Below the pieces are notes generated by a model. The model did not search any database and was not told the origin of the DNA. It saw nothing but the letters and a program-made list of their open reading frames with translations. A program made the translations under genes and the position numbers. Of a stretch of 64,000 nucleotides of DNA, positions 33,527 to 42,513 are shown one piece after another. The stretch covers positions 2,294,001 through 2,358,000 of the forward strand of contig OY763072.1 in assembly GCA_963666865.1 (NCBI GenBank). Direction: 5' to 3'. Each line of letters opens with the position of its first letter. Positions within the stretch are counted from its first letter, which is position 1. The DNA is from Bin87 sp963666865. GTDB lineage: Bacteria; Chloroflexota; Dehalococcoidia; Lucifugimonadales; UBA3495.

Positions 33527-34956
33527 ACGGATTCCCAGAACTCTCGAGGAAAGGCTATCTGCGTCTCTTCCGGCGGCATCAGGTAAGACTGCAAAGACAG
33601 CAGCGTGATCCCCTCACGCTCGCTAGAACAACGCCAAGTCCCCTGGTAAGGGTGACATTTCAACAGATGCTCTGCCAATCCACCCGATTTGGAGCGCACC
33701 ATGCGGGCTCTCGCCATCACCAAGTCTTCCTTGTTCTGCAACTGCACGAAGTAAGGTGAATGGGTGGCTACTATAACCTGCCGCATGGGGTTATCTATGC
33801 TGACTGGCTCATCGGCGTCCACGGCTATGTCATGCAGCAGGCGATTCATTGCCCCCAGTTTAGTCGGGTGAATGCCGTTCTCCGGCTCCTCCATGCAGAA
33901 GACTGCGCTTTCATAGACTGCCTCAGTCAGCACCACCAAAGCCAGGAAACGCAGCGTCCCGTCCGAAATGGAGTTAGCCCGCAGCTTCACCCCGGAATCC
34001 TCTTCTAGTTCCAACGAGAACAATTGCCGCACGTCGTCTTGAACCACGCGAACCATATAAACGGGAACGAGCTCCGCCAACCTGATAGACACCATCGCAA
34101 AGACGTTTTCTGGTTCGTCATCATACTGTGGCGCGATGTTGGACAAGTGCTGAAGCGTGGCCGGGATGTGCGCGCCGTTGGCGGCGATGCCCGGCGGTTG
34201 GGTGTAGCGGTCGGGGCGACGCATCGCCGCCGGGTCCAACGCCAGCACCCGCCAGCTCTGCATCTCTCGCTTCGCCGCCAGTATGGTCGGCGTTGCCACG
34301 GTATTCTCTGTTCCGATGATGGTCCGCGTCGCGCTTTGCGCCGGCGACGGGCGGCCCCTCCCGTGGGAGCCGCCGTCCTGGTGGACTACGATGGCGGCCT
34401 GTTCGGTTTCCGGGTCAACCTGCGTAGAAATAAACCCACTGCGCGCATGCCGTCTGTTGTACACCACGCTGTCGCGGAACTTCGCCTTGCTATGGGGAAA
34501 TTTCAGGTGATGTACCGCCCGACCGGTAGCGATGGGGCGCAGTTCTTCCCGTTCCAGAACCAGCCCGCCCAAAGGCCCGGTACTTGACGACGGTAGTTCG
34601 TAACGGAAAGCGACCTCGTAGCGCAGGAAGGATGATGACGCTTCGGCTTCACGACCAAAGTCGTCTTTCACGTCCCTGTTCACTATCATCTCTGCGGCCA
34701 GTTCAATCCGGTTGGCCCTCTCATCGCCATCAGCGAAGAACAGGTCGGCAATGTCGCCGGTATCCTCACCGGCGTTGCGGATTTGCAGGGCCGCGTCGTT
34801 AATGGTGCTCTCCGTCAACAGCGACAGGAAGCGAATGGCGTCAAATATGTTGGACTTGCCCACCCCGTTTGGACCGGCGATGCACGTGTACGGCCCGAAA
34901 TCCAGCGAAAAATCTACCAGATTTTTAAACCCGTTGACTTCCAGCCTGGTCAGCAT
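33517..34956 (-). CDS. AAA_21/RecF-like (OLD-type) ATPase
   Basis: A 479-residue SMC/ABC-type ATPase. The start LEVNGFKNLVDFSLDFGP and Walker A CIAGPNGVGKSNIFDAIRF lie near residue 30, the ABC-like signature NSISDGTLRFLALVVL near residue 330, Walker B AVFCMEEPENGIHP near 352 and the switch motif VIVATHSPYFVQL near 400. The central region is variable and probably a coiled-coil or regulatory insert. There is no TOPRIM domain of its own; that role is taken by the overlapping DUF4276 gene. The ATG at 34956 follows GGAGG by 5 nt, better than a TTG five codons upstream. Confidence 0.87.
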   Translation of the reverse strand: MLTRLEVNGFKNLVDFSLDFGPYTCIAGPNGVGKSNIFDAIRFLSLLTESTINDAALQIRNAGEDTGDIADLFFADGDERANRIELAAEMIVNRDVKDDFGREAEASSSFLRYEVAFRYELPSSSTGPLGGLVLEREELRPIATGRAVHHLKFPHSKAKFRDSVVYNRRHARSGFISTQVDPETEQAAIVVHQDGGSHGRGRPSPAQSATRTIIGTENTVATPTILAAKREMQSWRVLALDPAAMRRPDRYTQPPGIAANGAHIPATLQHLSNIAPQYDDEPENVFAMVSIRLAELVPVYMVRVVQDDVRQLFSLELEEDSGVKLRANSISDGTLRFLALVVLTEAVYESAVFCMEEPENGIHPTKLGAMNRLLHDIAVDADEPVSIDNPMRQVIVATHSPYFVQLQNKEDLVMARARMVRSKSGGLAEHLLKCHPYQGTWRCSSEREGITLLSLQSYLMPPEETQIAFPREFWESVWR

Positions 34957-35008
34957 GATCGCCTCCGTCAACGATGGACACCCGGGTATTCGGCAATTTT
35001 AGCATGGG

Positions 35009-36757
35009 CTACGCGGGCGGCTGCTGCGCCATCTCGCACGCGAACCAGAGGGCCAGGCTCCCGGTGCGGTCGTCGTAGCCGTTGACGGCGGTTCGATCCA
35101 AATAGGCGCGGGCATCCGGCATCACTCCGGTGCTGATACATCCGTCCACCACGTTGGCGTCGTCGTCGATCCGCTCGGACAGAGCCCGCCAGCAGGCATC
35201 CAAACCGGCGCGATAGCCGGCGGTTTCGCGGTCGGGCAGCCAGCCCAACCGCAGCCCTCGTGCCAGCGCGTATCCCACCATGCAGGTGGACGTAAGTTCT
35301 CCCCACGCGCCGGGCACGTCCACCAATTCGCCGAATGTGCCCCAAGGTTGTTGAACGCGCAGCAACGCGTCAAGGTGCCGGCGGTGTCGGTTCAAAAGGA
35401 TGTCACGCGCCGGGTGGTCCGATGGCAGATAAGTGAGAGTTTCGGCATATCCCAAGGCCGCAAAACCGTTGCCCCGGCTCCAATACCATGGCGCTGAGCG
35501 GGCGTGCTTGAACAACCCGTTATCATCCTGGACATCGCCGCCATCCAACAAAAACCGGGCCAACAGGTTAGCGTACCTGGTGTCGCCGGAGATCCGGTAA
35601 GCGCGGCCCAGCATCGCGCCGCACATGAACATATCCTCCACGCGGAAATCGGGGTCGCACGGCGTCGGAGCCTGCCCTGCGCCCCGCGCCGCAAAGCGGT
35701 CCGCCGCGTAGAAGAACAAACGGCGATAGATTTCGTCGCCGGTGTAGTCGGCCAGGCGGGCCGCCCAAATCACGCCGGTCAGCGCCGCCCCCCCTGTGTC
35801 GGACAAATACCGGGCCGGGTCCGCCGCGAAAGGCGCGATCAATTCCACCACATCTTTGGTTGGATCCTGGTAGGTATCGTCCAAAGCGGCCAGACGCAGG
35901 CGGCCGCTGATGCCCACTCCTTGGGTGTAATTCACGGGATCCAGAGCGTGCCCGTAGCGGGTGGCGAGAATCCGAGCAAGTTCTAACGGGGAACGTCCCC
36001 GTCGAGCCTGCAACGCCAAGCGGGCGTCGGATGGAGGAGCATCACTGTCTTTTCCGGTCAACGCCCACACCGACGCCAAAGCGTCGGTCAACCCGCTCCA
36101 ATGGGTGGTGAGACGCAACGCAGGAATGGTACCGGGGGCATCCCCGGTGGGCCGGCCGAGCGCGGCCACCAACGAATCGTCATCGGCAGCGCGGGAGGCG
36201 CCCAGGGCACTAGCGACGGCGCTTCCGGCGGCAGCCCCATTAGCCTCCCACAAATTCGACTGGTCCGCATCGTCGGACAGGGACACCTCGATCAGCAGAT
36301 CAGGAGCCTGGTAGCAAATCCACCGCCACAAGTAACGGCGTTCCGGGGCTGTTTCGTCGAAATAGAATCCGCCGTCCGGGGGATAACCTTCGCTGAGGTC
36401 CGCGTGTTGCGGCGCCGTCGGTTCCCAGTCGCCTCCGGCGAGGGCATCCGGGTTGGCGGCAACGATGGAGGATAATGCGACGCCCGACGCTCCTGCGGCG
36501 GACGAGCGGGCGAAAAGGTCCAGCGCTGCCAGAATTCGAGGCGTGTCGGTGGTCTGCCCGCGCAGCCCCGCCACCAACATTACCTGCGGGTGATGTTCTT
36601 CCAATGAGTTCGGCAGCGTGCGGGCATCCACCAACCCCAGGACGGGACGGAGGTTTGGCGTCAGGCCGATGGCGACGGTCTGCCACCAGGGTGGGTTCCG
36701 CTTTCGGACCAGGTTGATCAATGCGGCGTTGATGTCGGTGGGGTGCATGGTGCTCAT
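35009..36757 (-). CDS. Fusion: M14-peptidase-like domain plus GH88/GH105 glycoside hydrolase
   Basis: A 582-residue two-domain protein. The C-terminal ~290 residues are a six-hairpin toroid of the GH88/105 family (unsaturated uronyl hydrolases) with EDMFMCGAMLGRAYRISGDTRY near residue 375, DNGLFKHARSAPWYWSRGNGFAALG near 420 and STCMVGYALARGLRLGWL near 490. The N-terminal ~240 residues resemble a degenerate M14 carboxypeptidase fold (QVMLVAGLRGQTTDTPRI, VAANPDALAGG, YPPDGGFYFDETAPERRYLW), without a clear zinc HxxE motif. No signal peptide is present, so it acts inside the cell on imported oligosaccharides, by inference. Confidence 0.78.
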   Translation of the reverse strand: MSTMHPTDINAALINLVRKRNPPWWQTVAIGLTPNLRPVLGLVDARTLPNSLEEHHPQVMLVAGLRGQTTDTPRILAALDLFARSSAAGASGVALSSIVAANPDALAGGDWEPTAPQHADLSEGYPPDGGFYFDETAPERRYLWRWICYQAPDLLIEVSLSDDADQSNLWEANGAAAGSAVASALGASRAADDDSLVAALGRPTGDAPGTIPALRLTTHWSGLTDALASVWALTGKDSDAPPSDARLALQARRGRSPLELARILATRYGHALDPVNYTQGVGISGRLRLAALDDTYQDPTKDVVELIAPFAADPARYLSDTGGAALTGVIWAARLADYTGDEIYRRLFFYAADRFAARGAGQAPTPCDPDFRVEDMFMCGAMLGRAYRISGDTRYANLLARFLLDGGDVQDDNGLFKHARSAPWYWSRGNGFAALGYAETLTYLPSDHPARDILLNRHRRHLDALLRVQQPWGTFGELVDVPGAWGELTSTCMVGYALARGLRLGWLPDRETAGYRAGLDACWRALSERIDDDANVVDGCISTGVMPDARAYLDRTAVNGYDDRTGSLALWFACEMAQQPPA

Positions 36758-36922
36758 CGGTGTCTCTCAATGGATGGTGGGATTGGCAGCCAATATTATA
36801 GCCCCCTGGTTTTCCGATAATCCCTTTTGACATGGTCGGAAGCCGGCGATACATTGGCTATTGCACGGCCAATGGGCCGGAAGCCCGGATTTATCAGCAA
36901 TCGTAGTACGGAGTTAGCGCGT

Positions 36923-38170
36923 ATGCCTCGGTTCGACGACTACGCGGGCGAGCATCTGATACCCCCTTACCGGATCCTGGACCTTACCGACCGGCGGGCG
37001 GCCTTCTGCGGCCGTTTGCTGGCCGACTACGGGGCGGACGTGGTGAAGATCGAATCCCCCGGCGGCGACCCTTCCCGACGCCTGGGTCCCTTCCCCGACG
37101 ACGCGCCGAATGATGAGCGCAGCCTGGACTTCATGTTCTACAACACCAACAAACGATCCATAACCCTTGATCTTGAAAGCGAAGACGGGCGTGCCATTTT
37201 TCGCCGACTGGTTGCCGACGCCGATGTTGTCATAGAAAGCTATGACCGTCATTACCTCAGCGCGTTGGGCATCGGCTATGACGCTCTCCGGGCACAAAAC
37301 CCGGGCCTGATCGTCGCGTCGGTCACGCCATTCGGCGACTCAGGCGAATGGGCCGACTACCGGGGTGATGACTTGGTGGTGATGGCAGCCAGCGGTTACA
37401 TGCAGATTACGGGCGAACCCGATGAACCACCCGTCCGCCAGGGAAACGAACACAGCCATTATCCGGCGGCCCAATACGCCGCGGTCGGAATCCTGGCCGC
37501 CCTGTACTACCGGGATTTCGCCGGCGGTGGTGTGGGTCAACATATAGACGTATCATCCCAGGAAGCTCTCATCACTTATTACACCGACGCGCATCCCGCG
37601 TTGCTGTGGCGGAAATTGGGACAGAACGTAACCCGGGTGGGCACGAACTCCACCCTCGTTATTCCGTTGGGGGCGTATCCCTGCAAGGATGGATGGATCG
37701 CCGCCGGCGTAATCACGCCCCGGGAATGGGATACCCTCGCGGAGTGGATCCACGAAGTGACGGGCAACGGCGAGGTCCTTAGTGAATCATATCGGGGCGG
37801 CAACCAGGACCGGGCGGAGCATATCGATATCATCACGGCGTTATTCCTGGAATTCGCCGAAAATTTCACCGTGCAGGAACTGTTTCACGAGGGCCAGCGG
37901 CGGAATCTGGTGTTCCTGCCCGTCAACGAAGTGGCGGACCTCCTCGCCGACCCGCAATTGGCTGAATCGGGATTCTGGTACGACATTGAACACGACGATG
38001 CCGCAATCGGCACCATCAAGTACCCGCTGGGCATATTTCATAGCGAGGAAGTCTCGGCCCGGCGCCGACCGGCCCCAGCATTGGGCGCGGACAACGCGGC
38101 AGTGTACCAGGGCGAGTTGGGGCTGACCGCCGACGAACTCTCCGCTCTCGCTGCCGACGGCATAATCTAG
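36923..38170 (+). CDS. CaiB/BaiF family CoA-transferase, unusual active site
   Basis: A 415-residue class III CoA-transferase homolog. Family features are ILDLTDRRAAFCGRLLADYGADVVKIESPGGDPSR near residue 20, NTNKRSITLDLESEDGRAIF near 75, GLIVASVTPFGDSGEWADYRGDDLV near 130, and SGYMQITGEPDEPPVRQG. Where relatives have the catalytic Asp in a D-Y-x-x-G motif, this protein reads EHSHYPAAQYAAVGIL, so the Asp appears to be His. It may use another nucleophile or act as a binding protein. An ATG at 36923 with GGAG upstream is preferred to an earlier ATG. Confidence 0.85.
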   Translation: MPRFDDYAGEHLIPPYRILDLTDRRAAFCGRLLADYGADVVKIESPGGDPSRRLGPFPDDAPNDERSLDFMFYNTNKRSITLDLESEDGRAIFRRLVADADVVIESYDRHYLSALGIGYDALRAQNPGLIVASVTPFGDSGEWADYRGDDLVVMAASGYMQITGEPDEPPVRQGNEHSHYPAAQYAAVGILAALYYRDFAGGGVGQHIDVSSQEALITYYTDAHPALLWRKLGQNVTRVGTNSTLVIPLGAYPCKDGWIAAGVITPREWDTLAEWIHEVTGNGEVLSESYRGGNQDRAEHIDIITALFLEFAENFTVQELFHEGQRRNLVFLPVNEVADLLADPQLAESGFWYDIEHDDAAIGTIKYPLGIFHSEEVSARRRPAPALGADNAAVYQGELGLTADELSALAADGII

Positions 38171-38200
38171 TCCACAAATCGAAAACTGGAGGATTCCCTG

Positions 38201-38893
38201 ATGACCACCGTCAAACCGGAACCGATTGTTTCCGAACCACCCCAGGATACGCCGGAAGAGCCGGCGCCCTGGTTCCCACTGGTCGGCGAACTCCGCCTGA
38301 ACCTGACGGCGTTGGGAATTGACCACCTAGCCCCCGACTTCGGGGAGCGGCTTTGCCAGTTCTCCATCGATAACGAACCCTGGCAGTTTGAGTATTCTGC
38401 GCAAGGAGAGTTGATAATAATGCCGCAACCCGGTTCAGAAAGCTGTGCCGACGAAGGGCAAATCATCATCATACTTGGCAACTGGCGGCTCCACAACGGC
38501 GGCATGAGCTATCCGTCAACCATCGGTTTCCGTTTGCCCAGCGGGGCGCAGCGAGTTCCTGATGCCGCCTGGATTACCCAGGAACGCTACGACAACCTGA
38601 CTCCCTCAGAGCGGCGTGGAACCATCAACGGCGCGCCCGATTTCGTGGTGGAAGTTCGCTCCCGCACTGATCGCCTGCCGCCGCTGCTGGCCAAGATGCA
38701 AGAATGGATGGACGGCGGCGCGCGCCTGGGCTGGCTCATCGACTACCTCACCCGCCAGGTGTACGTCTATCGCGCGGGCCGGGAAGAGCCGGAGATACTG
38801 GAAAATCCCGAAACCCTGTCCGGTGAGGACGTGCTGCCGGGTTTCACCTTCGCCGTGGGTAGCCTGATTTTCGACCGTCATAGCGAGGAGTAG
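38201..38893 (+). CDS. Uma2 (DUF820) family PD-(D/E)XK-fold protein
   Basis: A 230-residue protein of the Uma2 family, common in Chloroflexota and Cyanobacteria and built on the restriction-endonuclease fold. The core is RVPDAAWITQERYDNLTPSERRG near residue 110, then INGAPDFVVEVRSRTDRLPPLLAKMQEWMDGGARLGWLID near residue 145, giving the D-(x)n-E-V-x-S pattern; the usual Lys position is Arg. Its target and physiological role are unknown. GGAGG-like sequence lies 8 nt before the ATG; it sits 5 nt before the next CoA-transferase gene and within the same run. Confidence 0.87.
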   Translation: MTTVKPEPIVSEPPQDTPEEPAPWFPLVGELRLNLTALGIDHLAPDFGERLCQFSIDNEPWQFEYSAQGELIIMPQPGSESCADEGQIIIILGNWRLHNGGMSYPSTIGFRLPSGAQRVPDAAWITQERYDNLTPSERRGTINGAPDFVVEVRSRTDRLPPLLAKMQEWMDGGARLGWLIDYLTRQVYVYRAGREEPEILENPETLSGEDVLPGFTFAVGSLIFDRHSEE

Positions 38894-38898
38894 TCAAG

Positions 38899-40140
38899 AT
38901 GACCAGCGCCAGCGCAGACACGCCGTCCGCTCTCACCGGCATACGTGTCGTTGAGTTTGGCCCCTACGTGGCCCTGCCGCTCACCGGCCGCATCCTGGGC
39001 TCCCTTGGCGCCGAGGTCATCAAGGTGGAGACCAACAAGGTGCTCGATGAGATGGCTTTCATACCCGCCTGGTCCCGGGGCGCGGGTCAGCCTGAGTACC
39101 AGCGCGCCAAGCGTCGCATTACTCTCGACGTGCGTACCGAAGCCGGGCGTGACCTGATGCTGGAGCTCGTGCGGATCAGCGACGTTTTCATGACCAATTT
39201 CCGCCGCAACGTGCTGGATCGCTGGGGCATCGACTTCCCCGCGATCCGCATGGAGCGACCCGACGCCATCATCATGTGGCAAACCGGATTGGGCGGGCAC
39301 GGGCCCTACTACACTTATAAATCCTTCGGTATCCTGGTGCAGCACCTCTCCGGCGTATCCCTTATGACCGGCCTGCCGGACGACCCGCCCGGCGTCGTCA
39401 ACACATCGTACTCCGATTACCATACCGGCGTTTTCCAGCCGGCAGGAATCATTGCGGCATTGATGCGGCGGCGGCTGACCGGCAAGACCGCCACCCTGGA
39501 ATCGTCGATTTTCAAATCGGGAGTTGCCACCGGCGGGCCGGCCCTGCTGGACTACCAGGTGAACGGGCGCAGCCGGCAACGCCGGGGAAACAGAGACGAG
39601 TGGGCCGCGCCGCACGGGGTTTATCCGTGTGCCGGAGAAGATCGGTACATCGCCATTGCCGTGGCTGACGATGAACAGTGGCGGAGTTTGCGTAAGGCCA
39701 TGGCCGACCCGGCCTGGGCAACCGCGCCCGAATACGAAACCCGGATTGGACGCCGGCGCAACGAAGATGCGCTGGACGCCGCGATAGCGGGGTGGACACG
39801 GAGTCAGGACGCCGCAACCTTAATGGACGCCCTGCAGGCCGCCGGAGTGCCCGCCGGAATTGTTTCACAAGGCCAGGACCTGCACGACAGCAATCACCTG
39901 AAATCCCGCAATTTCTACCAGGATACCCGTTATTGGGAAGCGGAACGGGGCGTCAAGGCCACGGAATGGGTGGAAGGCGAAAGCGTTTCCTGGTCAATTC
40001 CGGCCCGAATGTCGGAAACGCCAATCTCCTTTGGCAAGTACAGCAACATAGGCGACGACAACGAGTATGTCTTCGGAGAATTGTTGGGAATGCCGGCTGG
40101 GGAGATAGAAAGGTTAGAATCTGCCGGAGTGATTTACTGA
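38899..40140 (+). CDS. CaiB/BaiF family CoA-transferase
   Basis: A 413-residue class III CoA-transferase moving CoA between carboxylic acids. It starts with IRVVEFGPYVALPLTGRILGSLGAEVIKVETNKVLDEM, has RAKRRITLDVRTEAGRDLMLELVRISDVFMTNFRR near residue 70, and keeps the Asp in the active-site motif VNTSYSDYHTGVFQPAGIIAAL near 175. It therefore looks catalytically complete, unlike the copy at 36923. Both are in one plus-strand run with RidA; the substrate pair is unknown. Confidence 0.9.
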   Translation: MTSASADTPSALTGIRVVEFGPYVALPLTGRILGSLGAEVIKVETNKVLDEMAFIPAWSRGAGQPEYQRAKRRITLDVRTEAGRDLMLELVRISDVFMTNFRRNVLDRWGIDFPAIRMERPDAIIMWQTGLGGHGPYYTYKSFGILVQHLSGVSLMTGLPDDPPGVVNTSYSDYHTGVFQPAGIIAALMRRRLTGKTATLESSIFKSGVATGGPALLDYQVNGRSRQRRGNRDEWAAPHGVYPCAGEDRYIAIAVADDEQWRSLRKAMADPAWATAPEYETRIGRRRNEDALDAAIAGWTRSQDAATLMDALQAAGVPAGIVSQGQDLHDSNHLKSRNFYQDTRYWEAERGVKATEWVEGESVSWSIPARMSETPISFGKYSNIGDDNEYVFGELLGMPAGEIERLESAGVIY

Positions 40141-40169
40141 CCACGCCATCTGGTTCGAGGAGAAGTGCC

Positions 40170-40559
40170 ATGGAGAAAGTACGAAACAACTATCCCGACA
40201 TAGCCCCCGCCGGCGCGACGTTCAGCAGAGGGGTCAGAGTAGGCAACCTCTTGTTCATTGCCGGTTGCACCGCCAGAGGAACGGATGCCCAGGGCGCCAC
40301 GATGCTCGAGCAACTGGAGGTAACCCTGGACCGGATCGTGCGCATCGTCGCGGCCGAGGGAGGTACGCCATCGGACATCGTGAAGATCACAACTTTCGTG
40401 ACCAGCGTCCCGGCGTGGCGAGAAAACCAGTCCGGACAGGAGGATATGTTCGCGCGTTATTTCCAGGGCGATTATCCGGCCAACACTCTGGTCGAGATTA
40501 CGGCCCTGGCGGAAGACGGTCTTGACGTGGAAATTGAAGCGATTGCCGAGTTGTCTTGA
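40170..40559 (+). CDS. RidA/YjgF/Rid-family protein
   Basis: A 129-residue trimeric Rid protein, related to enzymes that hydrolyse reactive enamine/imine intermediates. The fold markers are TFSRGVRVGNLLFIAGC, LDRIVRIVAAEGGTPSDIVKITTFVT near residue 55 and the C-terminal LDVEIEAIAEL. The conserved Arg that binds the substrate carboxylate in RidA (P-x-R-x-x-V/E) is Asn here (YPANTLVEI), so imine-deaminase activity is doubtful and it may belong to another Rid subgroup. GAGGAGAAG just before the ATG is a strong ribosome site. Confidence 0.87.
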   Translation: MEKVRNNYPDIAPAGATFSRGVRVGNLLFIAGCTARGTDAQGATMLEQLEVTLDRIVRIVAAEGGTPSDIVKITTFVTSVPAWRENQSGQEDMFARYFQGDYPANTLVEITALAEDGLDVEIEAIAELS

Positions 40560-40575
40560 CACGGAGTAGTGAACC

Positions 40576-41496
40576 GTGCGGGTTTTGGTCATTGGAGCCA
40601 GCGGTTTCATCGGGCGGCATCTGGTGCGCCACCTGGCCGGCGCCCGATGCCATACCGTAGCGGGCACCTTCCGGTCACGCCCTCCGGCCAATGACGGCAA
40701 TTCCTGGCATCGAGTCGAACTGATCGATAGATTGGAATTGGAGCGTGTCTTCCGAATGGCACGGCCTGAGGCAGTGGTTCACCTGGCCGCCATTGCCGAC
40801 GTGGGCGCTGCCGAAAGGGACCGTGAGCGCGCTTCCGCCGTCAACGTTGATGGAACGTCGCTGGTCGCCCGACTCTGCCAACTACATCAAGCGAGGCTGG
40901 TCTATGTCTCCACTGAGTACGTATTCCCCGGCGCTCCCGGTTACTACCCGGAGGATGCAACGCCCGACCCCACCACCCATTACGGCAGAGCCAAGTGGGA
41001 GGCCGAGCAACGGGTGGCTGAACTCTGCTCCCAATGGAGCGTGCTGCGCACCAGCATCGTGTACGGATGGCCGGAGCCGGGCCAGCGAAACTTCGGGCCG
41101 CGGCTGATAGAAACTTTGCGCAATGGACAGCCGTACCACGCCCGTACCGACGTTTATCGAACTCCGGTTTACGTGGTACACCTCGCGGAAGGCATCGCGG
41201 CATTGACAACCGGAGATTATCAGGGCACTTACCACGTCGCCGGGAAAGATTGGGTGAGTATGTATCACTTTGCCCATGCCATTGCTCAAGCCTTTGACCT
41301 GAACACTGACTTGGTGGCGCCTAGCGGATCTCAATCAGAAAAATCGGCCGTTGGCGTGTCGGGTCAGCCGGAGCCGGCCGGCGCGTCCGATTTATTGGGG
41401 TTGGATTCTACTCACACCATGAATGTGTTGGGTTTGCAGCACTATGGATTGGCCGATGGCATCAGAGCGTTTCGGGCCGGCGCTCCGCATGTTTGA
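40576..41496 (+). CDS. NAD(P)-dependent sugar-nucleotide reductase/epimerase (RmlD-like SDR)
   Basis: A 306-residue extended SDR. The Rossmann motif VLVIGASGFIGRHLV is at the N-terminus, VVHLAAIADVGAAERDRERASAVNVDGTSLVARLC near residue 68, the active-site VYVSTEYVFPGAPG-YYPEDATPDPTTHYGRAKWEAE near residue 115 (Tyr-x3-Lys in YGRAK), and LRTSIVYGW near 155. This matches dTDP-4-dehydrorhamnose reductase-like enzymes and related NDP-sugar oxidoreductases. The GTG at 40576 has GGAG upstream. It follows RidA by 16 nt. Specificity unknown. Confidence 0.88.
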   Translation: MRVLVIGASGFIGRHLVRHLAGARCHTVAGTFRSRPPANDGNSWHRVELIDRLELERVFRMARPEAVVHLAAIADVGAAERDRERASAVNVDGTSLVARLCQLHQARLVYVSTEYVFPGAPGYYPEDATPDPTTHYGRAKWEAEQRVAELCSQWSVLRTSIVYGWPEPGQRNFGPRLIETLRNGQPYHARTDVYRTPVYVVHLAEGIAALTTGDYQGTYHVAGKDWVSMYHFAHAIAQAFDLNTDLVAPSGSQSEKSAVGVSGQPEPAGASDLLGLDSTHTMNVLGLQHYGLADGIRAFRAGAPHV

Positions 41497-41520
41497 AACA
41501 TTGTGAAAAGGAGTTGCGAA

Positions 41521-42513
41521 ATGTCCTCAACCACAATCTACGTTGGAATGCACGACGGGGTCTGCGCGGTGTCCACCGCCGACGGCGGCAAAACTTGGAC
41601 ACAGGGGCCGGTGACGCCCCTAGCGCATGCCGCCGCCCGGTTGGCTTCCAGTCCGGTCACTTCAGGACGGGCTTACCTCGCCGCTTATGAGGCCGGCGTC
41701 TATCGTACCGACGACGGCGGAGCTACCTGGCAACACCTGTCATCCTATCCGACCGATTATGCCCACAGCGTGCTGGCCCATCCCACCCAAGCGGATACCG
41801 TGTACGTCGGCAGCGAGCCGGCGGCAGTCTTTCGCTCCGACGATGGTGGCGCGACTTGGGTGGAATGCGACGGGTTCCGGGCGGTGCCGGAAGCAGTCGA
41901 TTGGGGTTTCCACGCTCCCACCCGGGACTCTCACGTGCGGGACCTGCGCGTCGCGCCCGATGACCCCGGCCGTTTGTACGCCGGTATCGAAGTCGGCGGC
42001 ATGGTGCGCTCCGGCGACGCCGGGACTAGCTGGAAACAACTGCCTGGACTGGACGACGATATTCACTGCGTGAACCTCAGTGCCGACCGGCCCAACAGCA
42101 TATACGTCGCCACCGCCCGCGCGCCCTATAGGTCCGACGACTGCGGAGACCAGTGGGAGCTGATCAACGACGGGTTGCAAGGCCGGTACACCCTGCACAT
42201 ATCAGCAGCCCCGGACGACGCTGACCTGGTGCTGGTCACGGTGTCCGAAAACGCCCGGCGCAGCAATCCTCAGTTTTACAGGTCCACCGACGGCGGCCGG
42301 AGCTGGAAACTGGTAGATGGCTTGGGCGAAGGTGAGAACGCCGAGGACATGGTGGTGGCGTTTGAATGGGACCCCGATGAGGTCAGCAAGGTGTACGCCG
42401 GCACCGACGGCGGAGCCTTGTATTGCAGCGAGGACCGGGGCGTCAGCTGGAAACAATTGCCGGTGCAATTGGGAACTGTGGCCGTTGGGGCCATGGCAAT
42501 AGCCGCAACCTAA
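41521..42513 (+). CDS. BNR/sortilin-type repeat beta-propeller protein
   Basis: A 330-residue propeller of about six blades, each with the Asp-box SxDxGxTW: STADGGKTWTQG, RTDDGGATWQHL, RSDDGGATWVECD, RSGDAGTSWKQL, RSTDGGRSWKLV and CSEDRGVSWKQL. Such proteins range from sialidase-like to photosystem II assembly-type factors; no catalytic residues can be assigned. No signal peptide. AGGAG lies upstream of the ATG at 41521. Its stop overlaps the convergent MqnA-like gene by 4 nt. Confidence 0.87.
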   Translation: MSSTTIYVGMHDGVCAVSTADGGKTWTQGPVTPLAHAAARLASSPVTSGRAYLAAYEAGVYRTDDGGATWQHLSSYPTDYAHSVLAHPTQADTVYVGSEPAAVFRSDDGGATWVECDGFRAVPEAVDWGFHAPTRDSHVRDLRVAPDDPGRLYAGIEVGGMVRSGDAGTSWKQLPGLDDDIHCVNLSADRPNSIYVATARAPYRSDDCGDQWELINDGLQGRYTLHISAAPDDADLVLVTVSENARRSNPQFYRSTDGGRSWKLVDGLGEGENAEDMVVAFEWDPDEVSKVYAGTDGGALYCSEDRGVSWKQLPVQLGTVAVGAMAIAAT

